From assembly GCA_026874595.1 (NCBI GenBank), contig CM049317.1, positions 31,670,901-31,734,900 on the forward strand: DNA of 64,000 nt. Reading direction: 5' to 3'. Below the pieces are notes generated by a model. It did not search any database. It saw only the letters and a list, made by a program, of their open reading frames with translations, and had not been told where the DNA came from. Origin of the DNA: Sipunculus nudus (lineage: Eukaryota > Annelida > Sipuncula > Golfingiida > Sipunculidae). The translations under genes and the position numbers were made by a program. Positions 1 through 13,107 of this stretch are shown one piece after another; the first letter of the stretch is position 1, and each line of letters starts with the position of its first letter.

Positions 1-584
1 AACACATTCAATCCGAAAGAAAGTTTATCCAGGGTAAAATTAGAAATTTATAAATAAGATAGCTTGAACATGATATCTGACCAAAAAAGACCTGCTAAAC
101 CCGGGTATACATAACGCAGGTTGTTTGCCTTCTCTAGTGTGTTAGCCACCAGGCAGGTTGCGCCATGCTGAGCGCTGGAATACATGACATCCCTTCATAT
201 GGGATACGTTGGAGGACTTTCAGGCTCATATCAAGGACATCAAAACGAGTAATAGACCAATATCGTTGCTGTGAAAGTCAGAGTTATTCAACCAGAATGG
301 CAGAGAAGCATACCAAAAATGCGGCCATTTTACATCACATAAAAAATAACCCTCTTAATATACTGAATACAACATATCATGAACTAGCTGAACAGTGAAT
401 ATATTACCATATATTGTTTAATCCAATAACTTCTTCAAACATATGAACCCTTGTTGCTTACAACGATCTAACAATGACATGAAAAAAGATAACAACTTAA
501 ATCACATATCCAATAGTTGAATGCCATTGCTGGTTATTTGACGATACGAAAGCATGTCAATAATAATGTCAATAATAATATCTA
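1..584. other. No feature recognised
   Basis: AT-rich DNA with an unassigned 77-codon open frame at 165-398. Its composition does not suggest a protein family. Confidence 0.5.
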
Positions 585-828
585 TTTCGCGCTATTAGCC
601 CATTTGAATAGAACAGGTTTAATGCAAATGCATTCCCTAGCATATATATTAAAAGGAACGCACTTACAATTCGTATTACATTAGTTTTTTTATGTAAGAA
701 AACAGTGCACGTGTCTCTTAACCATAAGAAAGACTCGAGATCCTATCTTGCCCATCAGCGGAAACACCAAAACATGGTGTTAGCTGTTAGCCCATTTGAA
801 GAGAACAGTTTACTTGCAAATGCATTTC

Positions 829-885
<57 letters not shown>

Positions 886-1015
886 AAATGAACGAACTTA
901 CAATTCGTTTTACATTAGTATGTTTTGTATGTAAGAAAACAGTGCACGTGTGTCTCTTTATCATAAAAAAAAGACTTGAGATCCTATCTTACGCATAAGC
1001 GGAAACACCAAAACA
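585..1015. repeat. Tandem duplication of a ~190-bp unit
   Basis: Unit 1 (about 590-780) and unit 2 (about 784-1015) share GCCCATTTGAA, TGCAAATGCATT, CTTACAATTCGT, GTAAGAAAACAGTGCACGTG and GCGGAAACACCAAAACA in the same order. Unit 2 contains a (TA)n tract at 832-883 where unit 1 has only CATATATATTAAAA. No coding content is seen, and the open frames crossing it are the translated microsatellite. Confidence 0.85.
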
Positions 1016-1941
1016 AATAGAAGAAATATGAAAGAAGCACCGCTTGGTAGCTTGAAAATAAGAACCGTAAAATCTGGTACGATCACCAGACAACTGCACG
1101 AAAAAGGTAAGGTTCTATGCCGAGCAACATGATGTTAATCATGTGAACCTGAATACACAGGGGCCTATGGAAGAATATGTTCCAATTCGTTCGACGTAAA
1201 GTTTTCCAATAAATACTTTACATGCGTAGGACTTAATTGTGAGGAAGCTTCTTAGGAGCAAAGAGTCAATACGTTCAGGTTCTGAAATGTTTTTTTTCTA
1301 ATCGCATCGACGTATATTCGGTGCATTTATCCCAAACAAACAACATGCGTTAGATTTGGAAAATGGTTCGTCCCTTTTTTGGTTGAACTATATGTACCTG
1401 AACCTTGACTACGGGTTAGAAAGGAAACCATGTAAATGATATCCTGTCAAAAGACGCTTTAATCATACCAAGCATTATCTGAGCTAATGGTGGGGGTATT
1501 TTATTTTTAACATACATGGTACTGATCACTTGGAACGAGATGTTGAACTACATTGGAGATTATTTATTCTGTTAAGTAAACGAAAGTAGATGATCATGGA
1601 TCCTTGATCATATAACGTGTTCATAACAGGACACATAAATGATACAATCTGATCTTTGTAATTTACTATAGAATCCTATTCCAATAAAGTAATAATAATA
1701 ATAGTAATTTATGTATAAACGAAGACAATTTCGCCATATCCTTGCAGTATTTTATGCATATGACTGGCTATCATCTAAGACCTCATATTACTAAGCGATG
1801 TATACACGGCTAGCATAACACACATACCACAAGTTAAACAAACATGTAAATATATTCGAAAATACATTCCTACATTAACACTTTAATCCTGATGGGATTT
1901 ATTTGTCCAATGTTACAGTAGAGTACAATAAACAGGATATG

Positions 1942-2000
<59 letters not shown>

Positions 2001-2604
2001 CATTAATGTATTCATGTCCTCATCAAAATAATACAGTCTGAAATAAATATATAACCAATAATCGCCAATTTTACGGATGCAAAATGTCTGCCATGCTGAT
2101 ATATGTAGTCATATACTGACCTTACTTTTCTTCCTTATATTACTCTTGCCATCAGTTATCATAATAATTAAAATGTACACTGCACAGCATCCTTACAACA
2201 GCTTTTTAAACCAACCATGAGAACAAAACGAAATGTCAAATATAGAGCGTCCTATGCTGTTTTAACTTACCCAGATTTATAAGTGTATCAAAACATAAAC
2301 TTTTGCTATAGGGTGTGTGCTAAAGGAAAAGTGATGATATAATCTGTGAACATTTAAAACATGAAGAGTGAAACCGAGAAATTACGACCAACAATGAACA
2401 TTGATAAAGGTTTCACATTTTCTAGGTAGTCGACATAGCGAGGTCTGCTGATGTTCAAAGGGCATCCAACATGCTACCATGGCTTGAACAAATATATTAA
2501 CAAGATAACGAACAGCAATCAATATACGCAGTTGTCCAGTTGAAAATACCTGGTACCCATTAGTCAGGTCAATCATCAGTCATAATAAGGGTCTGAAAAC
2601 TGCA
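1016..2604. other. No gene recognised
   Basis: AT-rich sequence containing only the (TA)n tract at 1943-1997. Short open frames look random. Confidence 0.5.
1943..1997. repeat. (TA)n microsatellite
   Basis: About 27 uninterrupted TA units. Similar tracts occur at 832-883, 13060-13105, 20083-20127, 24628-24676, 27433-27475, 30383-30403, 39111-39181, 39921-39986, 43478-43532 and 51604-51666. All produce spurious Ile-Tyr repeat frames on both strands. Confidence 0.97.
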
Positions 2605-2690
2605 AATGAATATTGTGGAACCGGATTCGAAACCCTGACTTACCGATTTCTGGTGTTTTGATCTACCCCTATGCTACCAGTGGCCCAAAC
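2605..2690 (-). mobile_element. Degenerate tRNA-derived SINE head
   Basis: On the minus strand an A-box-like TGGTAGCATAGGGGTAGA (2679-2662) is followed at tRNA-like spacing by a B-box-like GGTTTCGAATCC (2634-2623). The arms do not fold into a complete tRNA, so this is a pol III-type SINE remnant rather than a tRNA gene. Confidence 0.4.
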
Positions 2691-3205
2691 TACTCTTAGT
2701 AGTCTAAAAAGGGTTGACCATTCCAGCTGTGTCTTAAAATCTACTTCTATTATTTTATTACATATAAAAGAGTAGGTATGCAGTGTGTTTAGTTGATGTT
2801 GGGTGCTTTCATGGTCAAGTGGGCACTGGACAGAAGGTTTTGGCTTGAGTTAGCCCCTGGATCTCTAAATTGATTCATTAAGTAGGCTTGGACATTAAAC
2901 ATTGGAGAAGTCCTTTGTGAGCTCACACAGTATGTCGCGCAAATTATTATCAGCTGATAGTTGAATGTGATGCTGCAGCCTATTTTGTAGTAGCTACTGG
3001 GTGTATGGTCTGATAGCCACAGCTTTTCATGGGTTAATCAGTTGTGCCCCAGACTGTGAATAGAGTTCCTCACAGACTGGAATTCTCACTGAAAATCTAA
3101 ACCAACAATCACATTAAGTTACATATATAAATCAATTCTAGCTTGATTGGCTCATGTCCCGGAGCACTGCTGAGTTTATGTTACGTTGAACCGGTTCTGA
3201 TTATA

Positions 3206-4005
3206 CTGTGGTTGGCTTTATATTTACGGGGCTCAATTTTCGCGCTCAAACAATTTTTCAAAGGTTCACGGGATTCCATTTTCGCGATGGGACATATATT
3301 GATATTTTAATTAACATCAAAATAGGTATGAATTCTGTATTACACAAAGTTCAGTTTTGCTCAAACAACAATGACCGTCACTGCCGAAACCTTGCCATGC
3401 CTTTTCAAAGGGGCATTGGTTTCACAGCTTGCATGGCCGTTACATTTCAATATAAATAGGGCCCTCCACTCTACCTTGATCATATCATGTTCGGATTACG
3501 TAACAGAAACATCGGTCCATGGAAAAAACAAGTTGGTTATGGAAGAGGCCATAACCCTGAAGCGGCCGCTCACGGAAGGTCCGCCTGATACCCGCGAGTG
3601 TGATTGTGAAGAAGAGCAGAGTTACTCTAACCACCAAATGATCAGATCAACCGACAGCCAACAAAGGGCAAGGCGGGGGGGGGGGGGGGGTGGGGGGGGG
3701 GGGTGGGGGGAGAGAGTTCAAGAAGTTCGACCAAGACAAAAGGCTTGAGATAGCAATTAAATAAATAAAATCAGGCATGCAGAACTGCAGGTGAGAACCA
3801 AGCATTTTTTATATAAACTAGATCGTGGACACGTCGCTGTGATCAATAATATCGTCATTTGGAATATATTCATTTCCCACTTATGCCCATTACTGCCATG
3901 TGGTGGCAACTTCAGAGACTATTTTCCCTTGATAACAAGGTTTCCTATCTGCGTGGTTTCAATTTCGCGACATTTCCCCTACCGCGAATAACAAGCCAAC
4001 CACAG
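3206..4005. mobile_element. Non-autonomous DNA transposon with TA-flanked inverted termini
   Basis: The left end CTGTGGTTGGCTT (3206-3218) and the right end AAGCCAACCACAG (3993-4005) are perfect inverted repeats, each bordered by TA (3204-3205 and 4006-4007), as expected for a Tc1/mariner/pogo-type target duplication. The 800-bp interior has several TTCGCG motifs near both ends and a poly-G tract at 3675-3710. It holds no transposase. Open frames inside it are not credible genes. Confidence 0.7.
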
Positions 4006-4216
4006 TATTTAATTGTATTGGATTGAGGCAAATGTTGATCTATGCAGCTAATCCTTATATAAAACATACTACTATAAGTACTATTATAAATGGCATTAAA
4101 TATATAATATATAATATAAAATATTACTATTATATACTATAATAAACAATAAATAATATTATAAATTGATATTAAAGTCTATTTCGAAATTTTAATGAAA
4201 TATGAAATACCAAAAA

Positions 4217-4372
4217 GTACTCATAATTTACTCATTTGAATACCGAGTATTTTCAAAGTACTCTAGTACAAGTACGAGTACTATTGTGATTTTTAAAAAA
4301 GTACTCGAGTACAAGTACTGAGTACTCAAAAAAGTACTCATGAGTACGAGTACTATTATTACGAATACTTTT
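4217..4372. repeat. GTACTC/GAGTAC palindrome cluster
   Basis: About a dozen AGTACT, GAGTAC and GTACTC words in alternating orientation fill 150 bp of otherwise A/T-rich DNA. Such clusters resemble subterminal transposase-binding arrays of some hAT elements. No hAT coding region or terminal repeats were found here, so the element type is inference. Confidence 0.6.
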
Positions 4373-7300
4373 GTACCCAAATCTGCATTATACACCATGG
4401 TCATCGACTTAGGTGTTGTTTTCTTTATTTGAAAGTTTTTGAGGTAAAGAATTTAAAGTAATTACAACAGTTGCTTCAGTAAGAATTGGACTTGCAATAA
4501 ACTTCTGCTGTGTTCGATGCAATGCATAAAATCGAGAACCTGTTTCATATAGCGAGTATAAATATCATCTTCTGCTTAAGGCTTAATTTTTAAAACTTTT
4601 CTCTACCAGTACTAGAGAATACAAAGAGATCAGTTTGTTATATTGAAGCAATGTATTCTACCGACCCATGGAACACTTTCAGATTTTTGCAGACTTAACA
4701 ATAACTTATTTCAAAGCTCCAGATGCATTTCTATTTTAAAGCAGATATATTGCGTATATTCCGAAAAGGGGACATTTGTCAACCTCTTTGTCCGGATTAT
4801 TTTAATGGATCATCAGTGGCCCACATCTCATCCTGCACAAATTTTCGTTCTTTCAGATAAAAGAAAGAAAGCAAAGGGAAAACAAACACAAAATAACCAT
4901 CTCGGCATTGGGAAATATGATGATTTTGTATGTCAGCCAGAATGTATATACCCTGAATGACCCTGTTCACATGTATATGTATGTTGAATCGAGCTCTTTG
5001 TAACATGATTGGTACCATGCACAAAGGAAGAGGACACAATAAGATATGGGTTTTGCAAAATTCGAAGCCGCTTCCTGGGAATTCAATGTACTCATTTGTT
5101 AGAGTTATTAAGTGGGAAATAGTGATTCTAATGTGTGTACAAGGCAGTAAATGGCCTGTGTCAAAATATAAGAAAAGCATTCATCTAATTAACTTCAAAT
5201 CAGCCTAGAGCAGTGTCTGTTATAATTTACAGCCGTATCTACCCAAAGTACGTATTTTGTATATGATTTATTAAAACAGTAATCAGTAGGATATATTCGT
5301 CTTACCTATCTGCCATATCACAATACAATATTACTCGTATTGAGGGTTGGAGTATGTTAGTTACCAAATCGGAAACCTATTCACATGGGTATCAGATTCC
5401 ACTTCAATTGACTTTGTTCTCCTAAATAGTGCCACCTCTTTGTGTAAATTAACAGCAGTTGTTTCTCTAATTCATCATATAGACAAAATATGATCACATC
5501 TAGATAAATGATACTTGAATAGGGGGAAAAGAACCCTTACCTATCGGAACCTCTGAAACAGCCTTAATATGACTGTATATATCTATTGAAAAAACTATCA
5601 ATAAATGCCTAATTTGAATGCAGCAGATTGTCATAGCAACCAATGGACATGATAAATGAGAACAGCCAATTCCTTCTTTTCTTATTGTGTTGTGACAAAA
5701 AAGGGTTTCATAACCTATTTGATAAACAACAGGCATTCGTCTTTATTCCTCGTTTAAACACGATTATATCACTGAGCACTACATTTAAGGGAAAACTTAC
5801 GAAATAGTCATTTTACCTAATAATTTAGACAGTGCCTAATCTTAAAATTAATTTCCTTTTAAAAATTTAGACTTGTAATAAAAGTCGTGTTTTTAAGAAC
5901 AGACAGTTCTTGTTCGTATACTCTATTTTAGATTTTACTTTCTCTCATTAGCACCATAGAAATTAAGTTCATAAAAACATGGATGATGATGACTTGATGA
6001 ATTTGGTCATAGAATAACCACTATTAGTAACTAATGCGAGTTTTACAATGGAAGTGTCTGAAATCTAAGCTATTTGTTACATGGATGTTTCATGTTGATG
6101 GGAATAGCTCAGGTAGCTGCTTCTTAAGAACCAAGTTTGGTCAGGCTCCCAACCTCAAGGCTCTAATGTGTAACTTACAATGACTGGGAAGCTGATATGC
6201 GACAACTCAGTCTCATTCAAGGTTGATGTTGTTTGCAGCAGCGGATATGATTCTGACTGGTTCCTGTTTGGGTATCCTATGCAGCGATCGACCACGTTTA
6301 GCCTCGTTTTATGCTCGCTACAAATCTCGTTCCCCTCATATTATTATCCCGTTTCCATACTTTCATTCACGCATTGTGGTACGAATGTAATTGGTCTGTT
6401 ATATGTTTTTATATCTGTTTAGTGATGGATAATGCATAAATTATCGTGAAAAGTTTCTCTTAAGCGCAGACACACATATACAATTAAATCTTGGATAAGT
6501 GTCATGGGAATCCTTGAATAATTTTGTTGAGATTGTTTTTTCATAAGACTGCAATATCAACCAACCTCGTTTTGCCTTTGGGTGGTTTAGTTACAATGCA
6601 CCTATTGTAACCTTGTAAACTCATCTTTTCACCATTATCGAGCTAACAATGATTTTTTTACGTTTCCCACGTGGAAACTTCACATTCAGGTTAATGATTA
6701 GAAATTCAGACATAAATATATTTCTTGTCTGTCTGGCTTTGGGCAAATTATTGCTAAGAGACGATCAATGCTTTTTTTCGGTGTCTATGTTACCTGACTG
6801 GGAACTAATGGAATTGTGAAAATATTGGTACTAAAACATATGCTTCATACCTTTTATCCCCACTCGCGTTGCCAATTGGGGTATATTATGCTTATCCTTA
6901 TACGTCAATAAATGGTGTAAACTGAAGAGCTAATCTGTGAAGACAATTTAAGATGAGTGAAAGAGTGTGTTATATGTTTAAAGTTATGTGCATAATGGCA
7001 CTGTTTATAGAACTTGTTTATCAAGCATTTTTGGACATAGACATGAAGGAAATTCCTTAAATCTAGACCCCATTCATTTAATATAAATACAGTGTTGTTT
7101 TGTTATGGAACGAGTGTAACCGAGTTACATAACCTGTGTCATACGTAGGCATCAGTAAACAGGATTACAAACAATACTATTTCATCTAAATATCGAAATC
7201 AATCTAAAAGTAGTTACTTTAGTCTCTGAACCATAATTTTTCAGAAAATATCCAAAAAGTTTTTTTGGCCAGTGTAACTTCATGTCGGTTGGCTATATTG

Positions 7301-9059
7301 AACGTGACTGCAAATAACATATTCATATAATGAATCAAAAGTTTACTATGATTTCACACACACAGAAGGCGCCGGAGCTGGTTACCCTGGAGGAAGTCTA
7401 TCAGGTTAACCTGGCTTGCGCAACAAAGTATGAATAACGGAGGACAACAATCAATGTCATGATCGCTCTTCCTGGAAAGACCTGCTAAACAAAAGTCACA
7501 ATTTTAATAAAAGTATAGTTAACTGATGAAAATATCAATATCATATCATATCATATCAAATATCACATACATATAAAATGTAGGATATTCTAAATTGAAA
7601 GGTATATATACCATGTAAACCTATGAACAAAATGCACTATAATTTATCTCCTGATATTGTTATTTGTTTTTAGTCAATTGGCCGCCTCTCCCATAGTTTG
7701 AGGTCCGCATGTCAAGACATTACATCATTGTCCTGATATCGAAGTGTAAGCTTTGGCAATTTCATTGTTTTCATTGTCAGTTCCTTCAGCCAGTATATTC
7801 CGAACCACCTTGGATTGAGAAGTACTATGTCATTATTGCTTTGATTATAATATTTTTACATGTAACACGTAACGGGTATTGTTCTATTAAAACTCTTTTA
7901 TCTAACAACTGACTTCAAGTTCACTGGATAAAATATTCGTTCTAGCGACCGAGGTATGAAATCATTTAGCCATGATTTCCCCGCGGAAATTTGATATTTA
8001 TTCAAGACGTTATCTCAGATAAACCGTTTAATGTATTCCAGTACTGCAAGTGAGAAAATGTCACCGATTAATCTAAGGATAACATAGATAGTCACACATA
8101 TAATAAAACAGCAGTCGGAGATCAATGTTATAACCATACGCAAACTAAATGTAAGGAAAGTAGCTAAGCTAACCACATATGGTCATTTTTGGAAGGATTC
8201 ATTAAAATGTTTTCACGACGATTACACTTTTGTAGAATAAGCCAGTGTTCATTCTTTAATGGCCAGACGCAATATAAATGTAAAGAAAGAAGTAATGTTA
8301 TATGAGTTATATATTATTACAATCACAAGTATTCTAGAACTAGTACTAGAGGTAGTAGGGAACATAGGGCCGAGTACACACATTTCTGAAAAAAAGTCTA
8401 ATCAAAAGATCTGTTTGTAAAGTCTAAGCAATGATCCTTCAATGCGTGCCTAGGTTAAGCTATTGTGTTACATATGCGACGTCAATTATATTTTGTAAAT
8501 GGACGTAATCTTCCTACTGTGTATTGAATCAGCCACGCCCACATTTTTTAAAAAGAAACCACCAAGTGAATTTCTATTATCGCTCTCCATCACCATACTT
8601 TCTCTGAAGTGGTTGGTGTAATACATGATGATAGGTAATACAGATATGTTATGATTAAAATACTGAAACCAATCATATATTAAAAAAAATAGGTTATAAT
8701 GTGCTAGTGTTTGAAATATAAACGATGTATAAATGGTCATTGTTTAGATGATACTCTATATTGGGTGAACTGTGCCATTTAATATGACAAGGTATAAAAA
8801 CAACTCACAGCGGCCAGCAACCTGAGAACAAATTAAACAAAACAGATATGAATGAACAAGCAAAAGGTTTGAAGATATCAAGAAGCAAAGTATATTCATT
8901 TAATAAAAATGAAAAAAAAATATCATATTACTGTTTAGATAAAAATCTGCTCTCATATTTACAGTATTGCATGCAGAGATTGTCAGTTTAGAATAAGCAG
9001 ATATTATGTGAGAGACGAAATAAGCCCAGCAAAAAAGGTATAAAAGGTTGCTGGTACGA
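4373..9059. other. No gene recognised
   Basis: AT-rich DNA with scattered short frames of 60-130 codons on both strands, none resembling a family. An ATAGCTCAGGTAGC A-box-like word at about 6104 has no convincing B-box partner. An ATCAT(ATC) run lies near 7530. Confidence 0.5.
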
Positions 9060-9376
9060 AAGAACTTGGAGAGATACTACGTTGGGTGACTTCACTATGA
9101 GAACAGCCAAAGAAGCTGAAGCAGCAGACACAATTTTTGCCCTTTACAAGCTAAACAACACAATCTTTACTCCCCGACGATTTGGTGCTTGAAACCATGA
9201 CAGTTTGCCATGGCTTGCACCTGACAGATGGAACATATATATCAAACTTGGACATGATAAGTGAATAAGACCAGAGACTTAAATTGGTAGAAACTAGATC
9301 AGAACAAACCTCGGATTCACTTGATGATTGGCTCAGGAACGCTAACTATGAGAAGAAAGACTTTGACTTTGACTGA
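9060..9376 (+). pseudogene. Unrecognised coding-like fragment
   Basis: Two short stretches have protein-like composition: a frame at about 9060-9192 containing MRTAKEAEAADTIFALYKLN, and a frame ending at 9376 containing SDSLDDWLRNANYEKKDFD before a TGA. They are in different frames with stops between them. I do not recognise a family; a decayed transposon gene is possible. Confidence 0.2.
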
Positions 9377-12300
9377 TGACACGAGGAAACCTCTCCCAGA
9401 ATACTCAGTCACTATACAGGCGGGTAACTGTCGGTTCCTCCCTGTCGAAGCATCAGTGTCTAGCATACTTGTCTCTGAATGATGGTATCTCTGAAAAAAT
9501 ATCTACTCCAGAAATAGCCAAAGTACTCGTTATATTTTATAGCAGAGTGGAAATCCCTAAAAGTGCAACAGGCTATCTGCAGGCAATACCTCTGAAATTA
9601 ATTCTAATCCAGAAATAGCCAAATGCTTGGTTACATTAAGTTGTAGATTGAAATCACTACCGACTTGCTGTTTCGTCTGGGAACAGATTGAATTAAGATT
9701 TAAATGTGTCTATATTGTTGTCACATAGACAAAGTATAAGTACGAGATATCCAAAAGTACGAAATAGACAATAACCTTGAAGTCGTAGATAAAGATGTGA
9801 TTAATGAGGAAAGCCTTGTCTGTTAAATAGTTAGAACACACTGAGCATCTGAATATAAACCCTTGATCACTTGCATAAAGATGAAGCCAAACGACTAATC
9901 TGTAAGGATCAGGAAATATTCAAACGAAACATCGGTTTTGAAATATGAAATTCTCCTGACAATTAACGAAACATGAGAAACCAGCAAAACATAATTCAAA
10001 GAGTGGAGAATATATTTTTTTGATATAATCAGGCAAACAGAATCATATTATGGTCAGCCCATTTTATTTTGTGAAAAAAGGGGAAAAAATATGCAGTTAT
10101 TGAGAGTAATTGTCTTGCTATTGTGTGGGTTGTAAAAAGATTTGACCTTGTCTTGAATGTCCGAGCTTTCTAAAGTCAAACATAGTATAAGCCTCTCGTG
10201 AATAAAAACCAAAAGGAAATGGTAACAGCAGAATCATGAGATGGGATATTGTGCTGCAGGATTTCCGGTTCCACGTGATAGCTGTTAGTGGTTTGGACAA
10301 TGTTAGAGCTGATTTCCTCAATCAAGAAGGCAAAATGGATATTTTTTCTCTGTTTGGGTAAAGATATTTATTTTATACTTGTTAATAAATACAGGATACT
10401 CATAATAACATGAGATATAAGTTTGAAGATGGTGTCCTGACATATGAAGAATAATTCTATGTTTACATGTATAATTGTGTTTTATGTCGGTCTATCAGTC
10501 TGTCTGAACGACGCGTTCATGCACGCACGCACACCCTCAAAGCTCACAATAATTACGGAAATCAGTATATAAGGCAAACATATCTTTGTGTCGAATTCCC
10601 TCTGCAATACCATATATGCCCTGTTCTAAAACCGTCACCATCTACACGTACACCTGCGAGGTGAATGTGGATGCCTGGAACCCCAATTGATCCGTTGCAC
10701 TCGGATGTGTCAATCAGGTCATCTGTACGGACTAATGCGCTCGCATTCTTCTGTTTCTTGTAAAAAGAGATATTGGTACCTCACTGCTCAATCGTAATCA
10801 ATCGTAAACAGATAGCTCGTGAATAATTGTGTGACAGTGCATGATATCAGTGTTTAGTAAACATTTATTACCATTAAAAGTATGCTGTTGTATACTGGCA
10901 ATTACAAATACTATTCTGCGGTGTCGCACATGGTCTTAAATTGGCACTCTCTGCCCCACGGTCCTGAACGAATATATTGAGATTCTTAGTGCATCCGATA
11001 GTGTCCTGCATTCTTAAAGGTACATCCTTTATTCCATTTAACGTTTGTAGAGTATGACTTAAAATTTGATATGTCTGGTTTATGTCAAGTGGCAGCGCAT
11101 TTGAAGGCCATGAGACGTCAGGAATGACGAAAATACTTGATCCCATGGCACCTTATAGTGTGGCCCATGTTAAAGGTTGGAAAGGCGTTTTAACGCTAAG
11201 TACGCTAGTCGTAGATTTTTATGTTAGAGGGCCGAAACATACACTAAGATAATACGCTCAAACTGTTTTTATTAAGTGTTTTACACGCCCAACGCATTAA
11301 CAGGGGCACTATAAATAATATATCTGATGACTCAACAGTGGCATTATTAACAAGATGTGCGGATATGTGAAAACCCCAGATATCACTGTCCATTAAATAT
11401 CAATGTTGATTACCGGCTTCAAATACATTACCTTCAAAGTGATACCATCCGAAACTACTGGAGTTACGCAGGAAACTGTCATACAACCTTGTTGTTAGAA
11501 GCCTTCATTGGTCGCCCTTTGTTAAGGTCAGGTGATGTATACATGCTTGTTATGTTCTTGTTCTCAGTATAAGCAATAACGGGGAAAAAACAACAACGAT
11601 ATACGATGTTGACAAAGATCTGAATCTATTTCTTGTGCCTAAATGATAACAAAAGTGGTAATGATGGTGGTATATTTCGGAGTCACCATGAGACTCAATC
11701 ATTCTTGTACACTTTTAATATAATATAAGTAATACTGTGTTATTTGAATAATGTTCTTTGAACGACCTACTCTGACATATATACGATGTACTAAAATGTG
11801 CCAGACATCTTATTTTAAAATAGTAAATACACAATTAATAGGTGGAATTACCAGCCAGGGAACACAAATATTTGTCTTTTTTACGTGTGTTTTTACGAGT
11901 GTTGGAATCGGTCGAAAAAAGGAAAAATTACCACATGGTGGCGGACAGCAGTGGTTTCTATCAACAATATATCATGTGGATATGATCAGCGATATGTATC
12001 ATGGATATTGAACATTAACAATTCAATGTTTACGTGTATAGTAATATTTACATAAAGGCCTTCTCCTGTCACATGACATTTTCAAGAAACCTGCTAAATT
12101 TTGTAATTTTACATTATCTAAAAGTTTCGTTCTAACTATAATTTTGTGAAAACGCACAATGTTTGACAGAAAGGGGAAAAAATGTACGGAAGTAAAAAAG
12201 GGGGCATGTCATATTACCGGTAGGCAGATTGGTTAGAGAAACGAATATCATTAGCTTTCTTAGAGGCTAGGAGATTAGGACAAGAACTAGGTACAAAATT

Positions 12301-13056
12301 AAAACATTTACTTAAAAAGTTAAAGACAAAGGACAAAGGACAAATCAGCCCACTCTCTGAAATAACATTGTTACAGCTGAAGATCCGATTTTAGTAAAAT
12401 ATGATAACGTTTGGACACGTGTACCACGAACGACTGAAGATGGGGACCGACTGATTGTAATTAATGTTCGATCATACATTGTAGGGCATTAAATTCCAGG
12501 GATGAAACAACATAGAAACAATGTTCGTGAATCATAGAACCACTTGGCAAAAATGAATTCATGATGTAATATAAAGATTAAAAGATTGACCATGTCGAGA
12601 AGGCTGTAATGGTCAAACTGACTCTGTTTAAGCACCGGATAAAACGGACGAATAAACACCTTGTTGTCATGTAAGTATTATTAGCTTATTGCATTGACGT
12701 TAATATTTTTAGTTTAGGAAGGATTTGCTACATTCTATGTTAAACAATCCGTTTACTTACGTGATGTCATCATAAAACATATATATTATTCGGAGAGGAT
12801 CAACAATATAAAGGAATCCCCACAAAAGTATAACTTGAATACTGTGGAGACATTTTCTGGTACTGAGAAATTACATTCCACCTGCTGTTTCATATGTATT
12901 TTACCCTTGTGCAGGGCTTTATCTTCTTAGTACGCCTGTTTGCATTACAGGAAAACGACGGAAGCGACTGATGGGACCACAACTACAATTAGGTAATATT
13001 TTATCCGGCGATTTTTAGAGGGTGTACCTATAACTAAACTCCTGATATATATAGAC

Positions 13057-13059
<3 letters not shown>
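9377..13059. other. No gene recognised
   Basis: Non-repetitive AT-rich DNA. Open frames up to about 90 codons have unbiased composition. A (TA)n tract follows at 13060-13105. Confidence 0.5.

Positions 13060-13105
<46 letters not shown>

Positions 13106-13107
<2 letters not shown>

Noticed and set aside
755-998. Open frames across the (TA)n tract on both strands
   Set aside because: They are Ile-Tyr translations of a microsatellite flanked by duplicated non-coding DNA. The same holds for the tracts at 20.1, 24.6, 39.1, 39.9, 43.5 and 51.6 kb.
3371-3748. 125-codon plus-strand frame with a poly-Gly stretch
   Set aside because: It lies wholly inside the inverted-terminal element, and the Gly run is a poly-G tract.
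6100-6175. tRNA-like sequence with ATAGCTCAGGTAGC
   Set aside because: No B-box at the required spacing.
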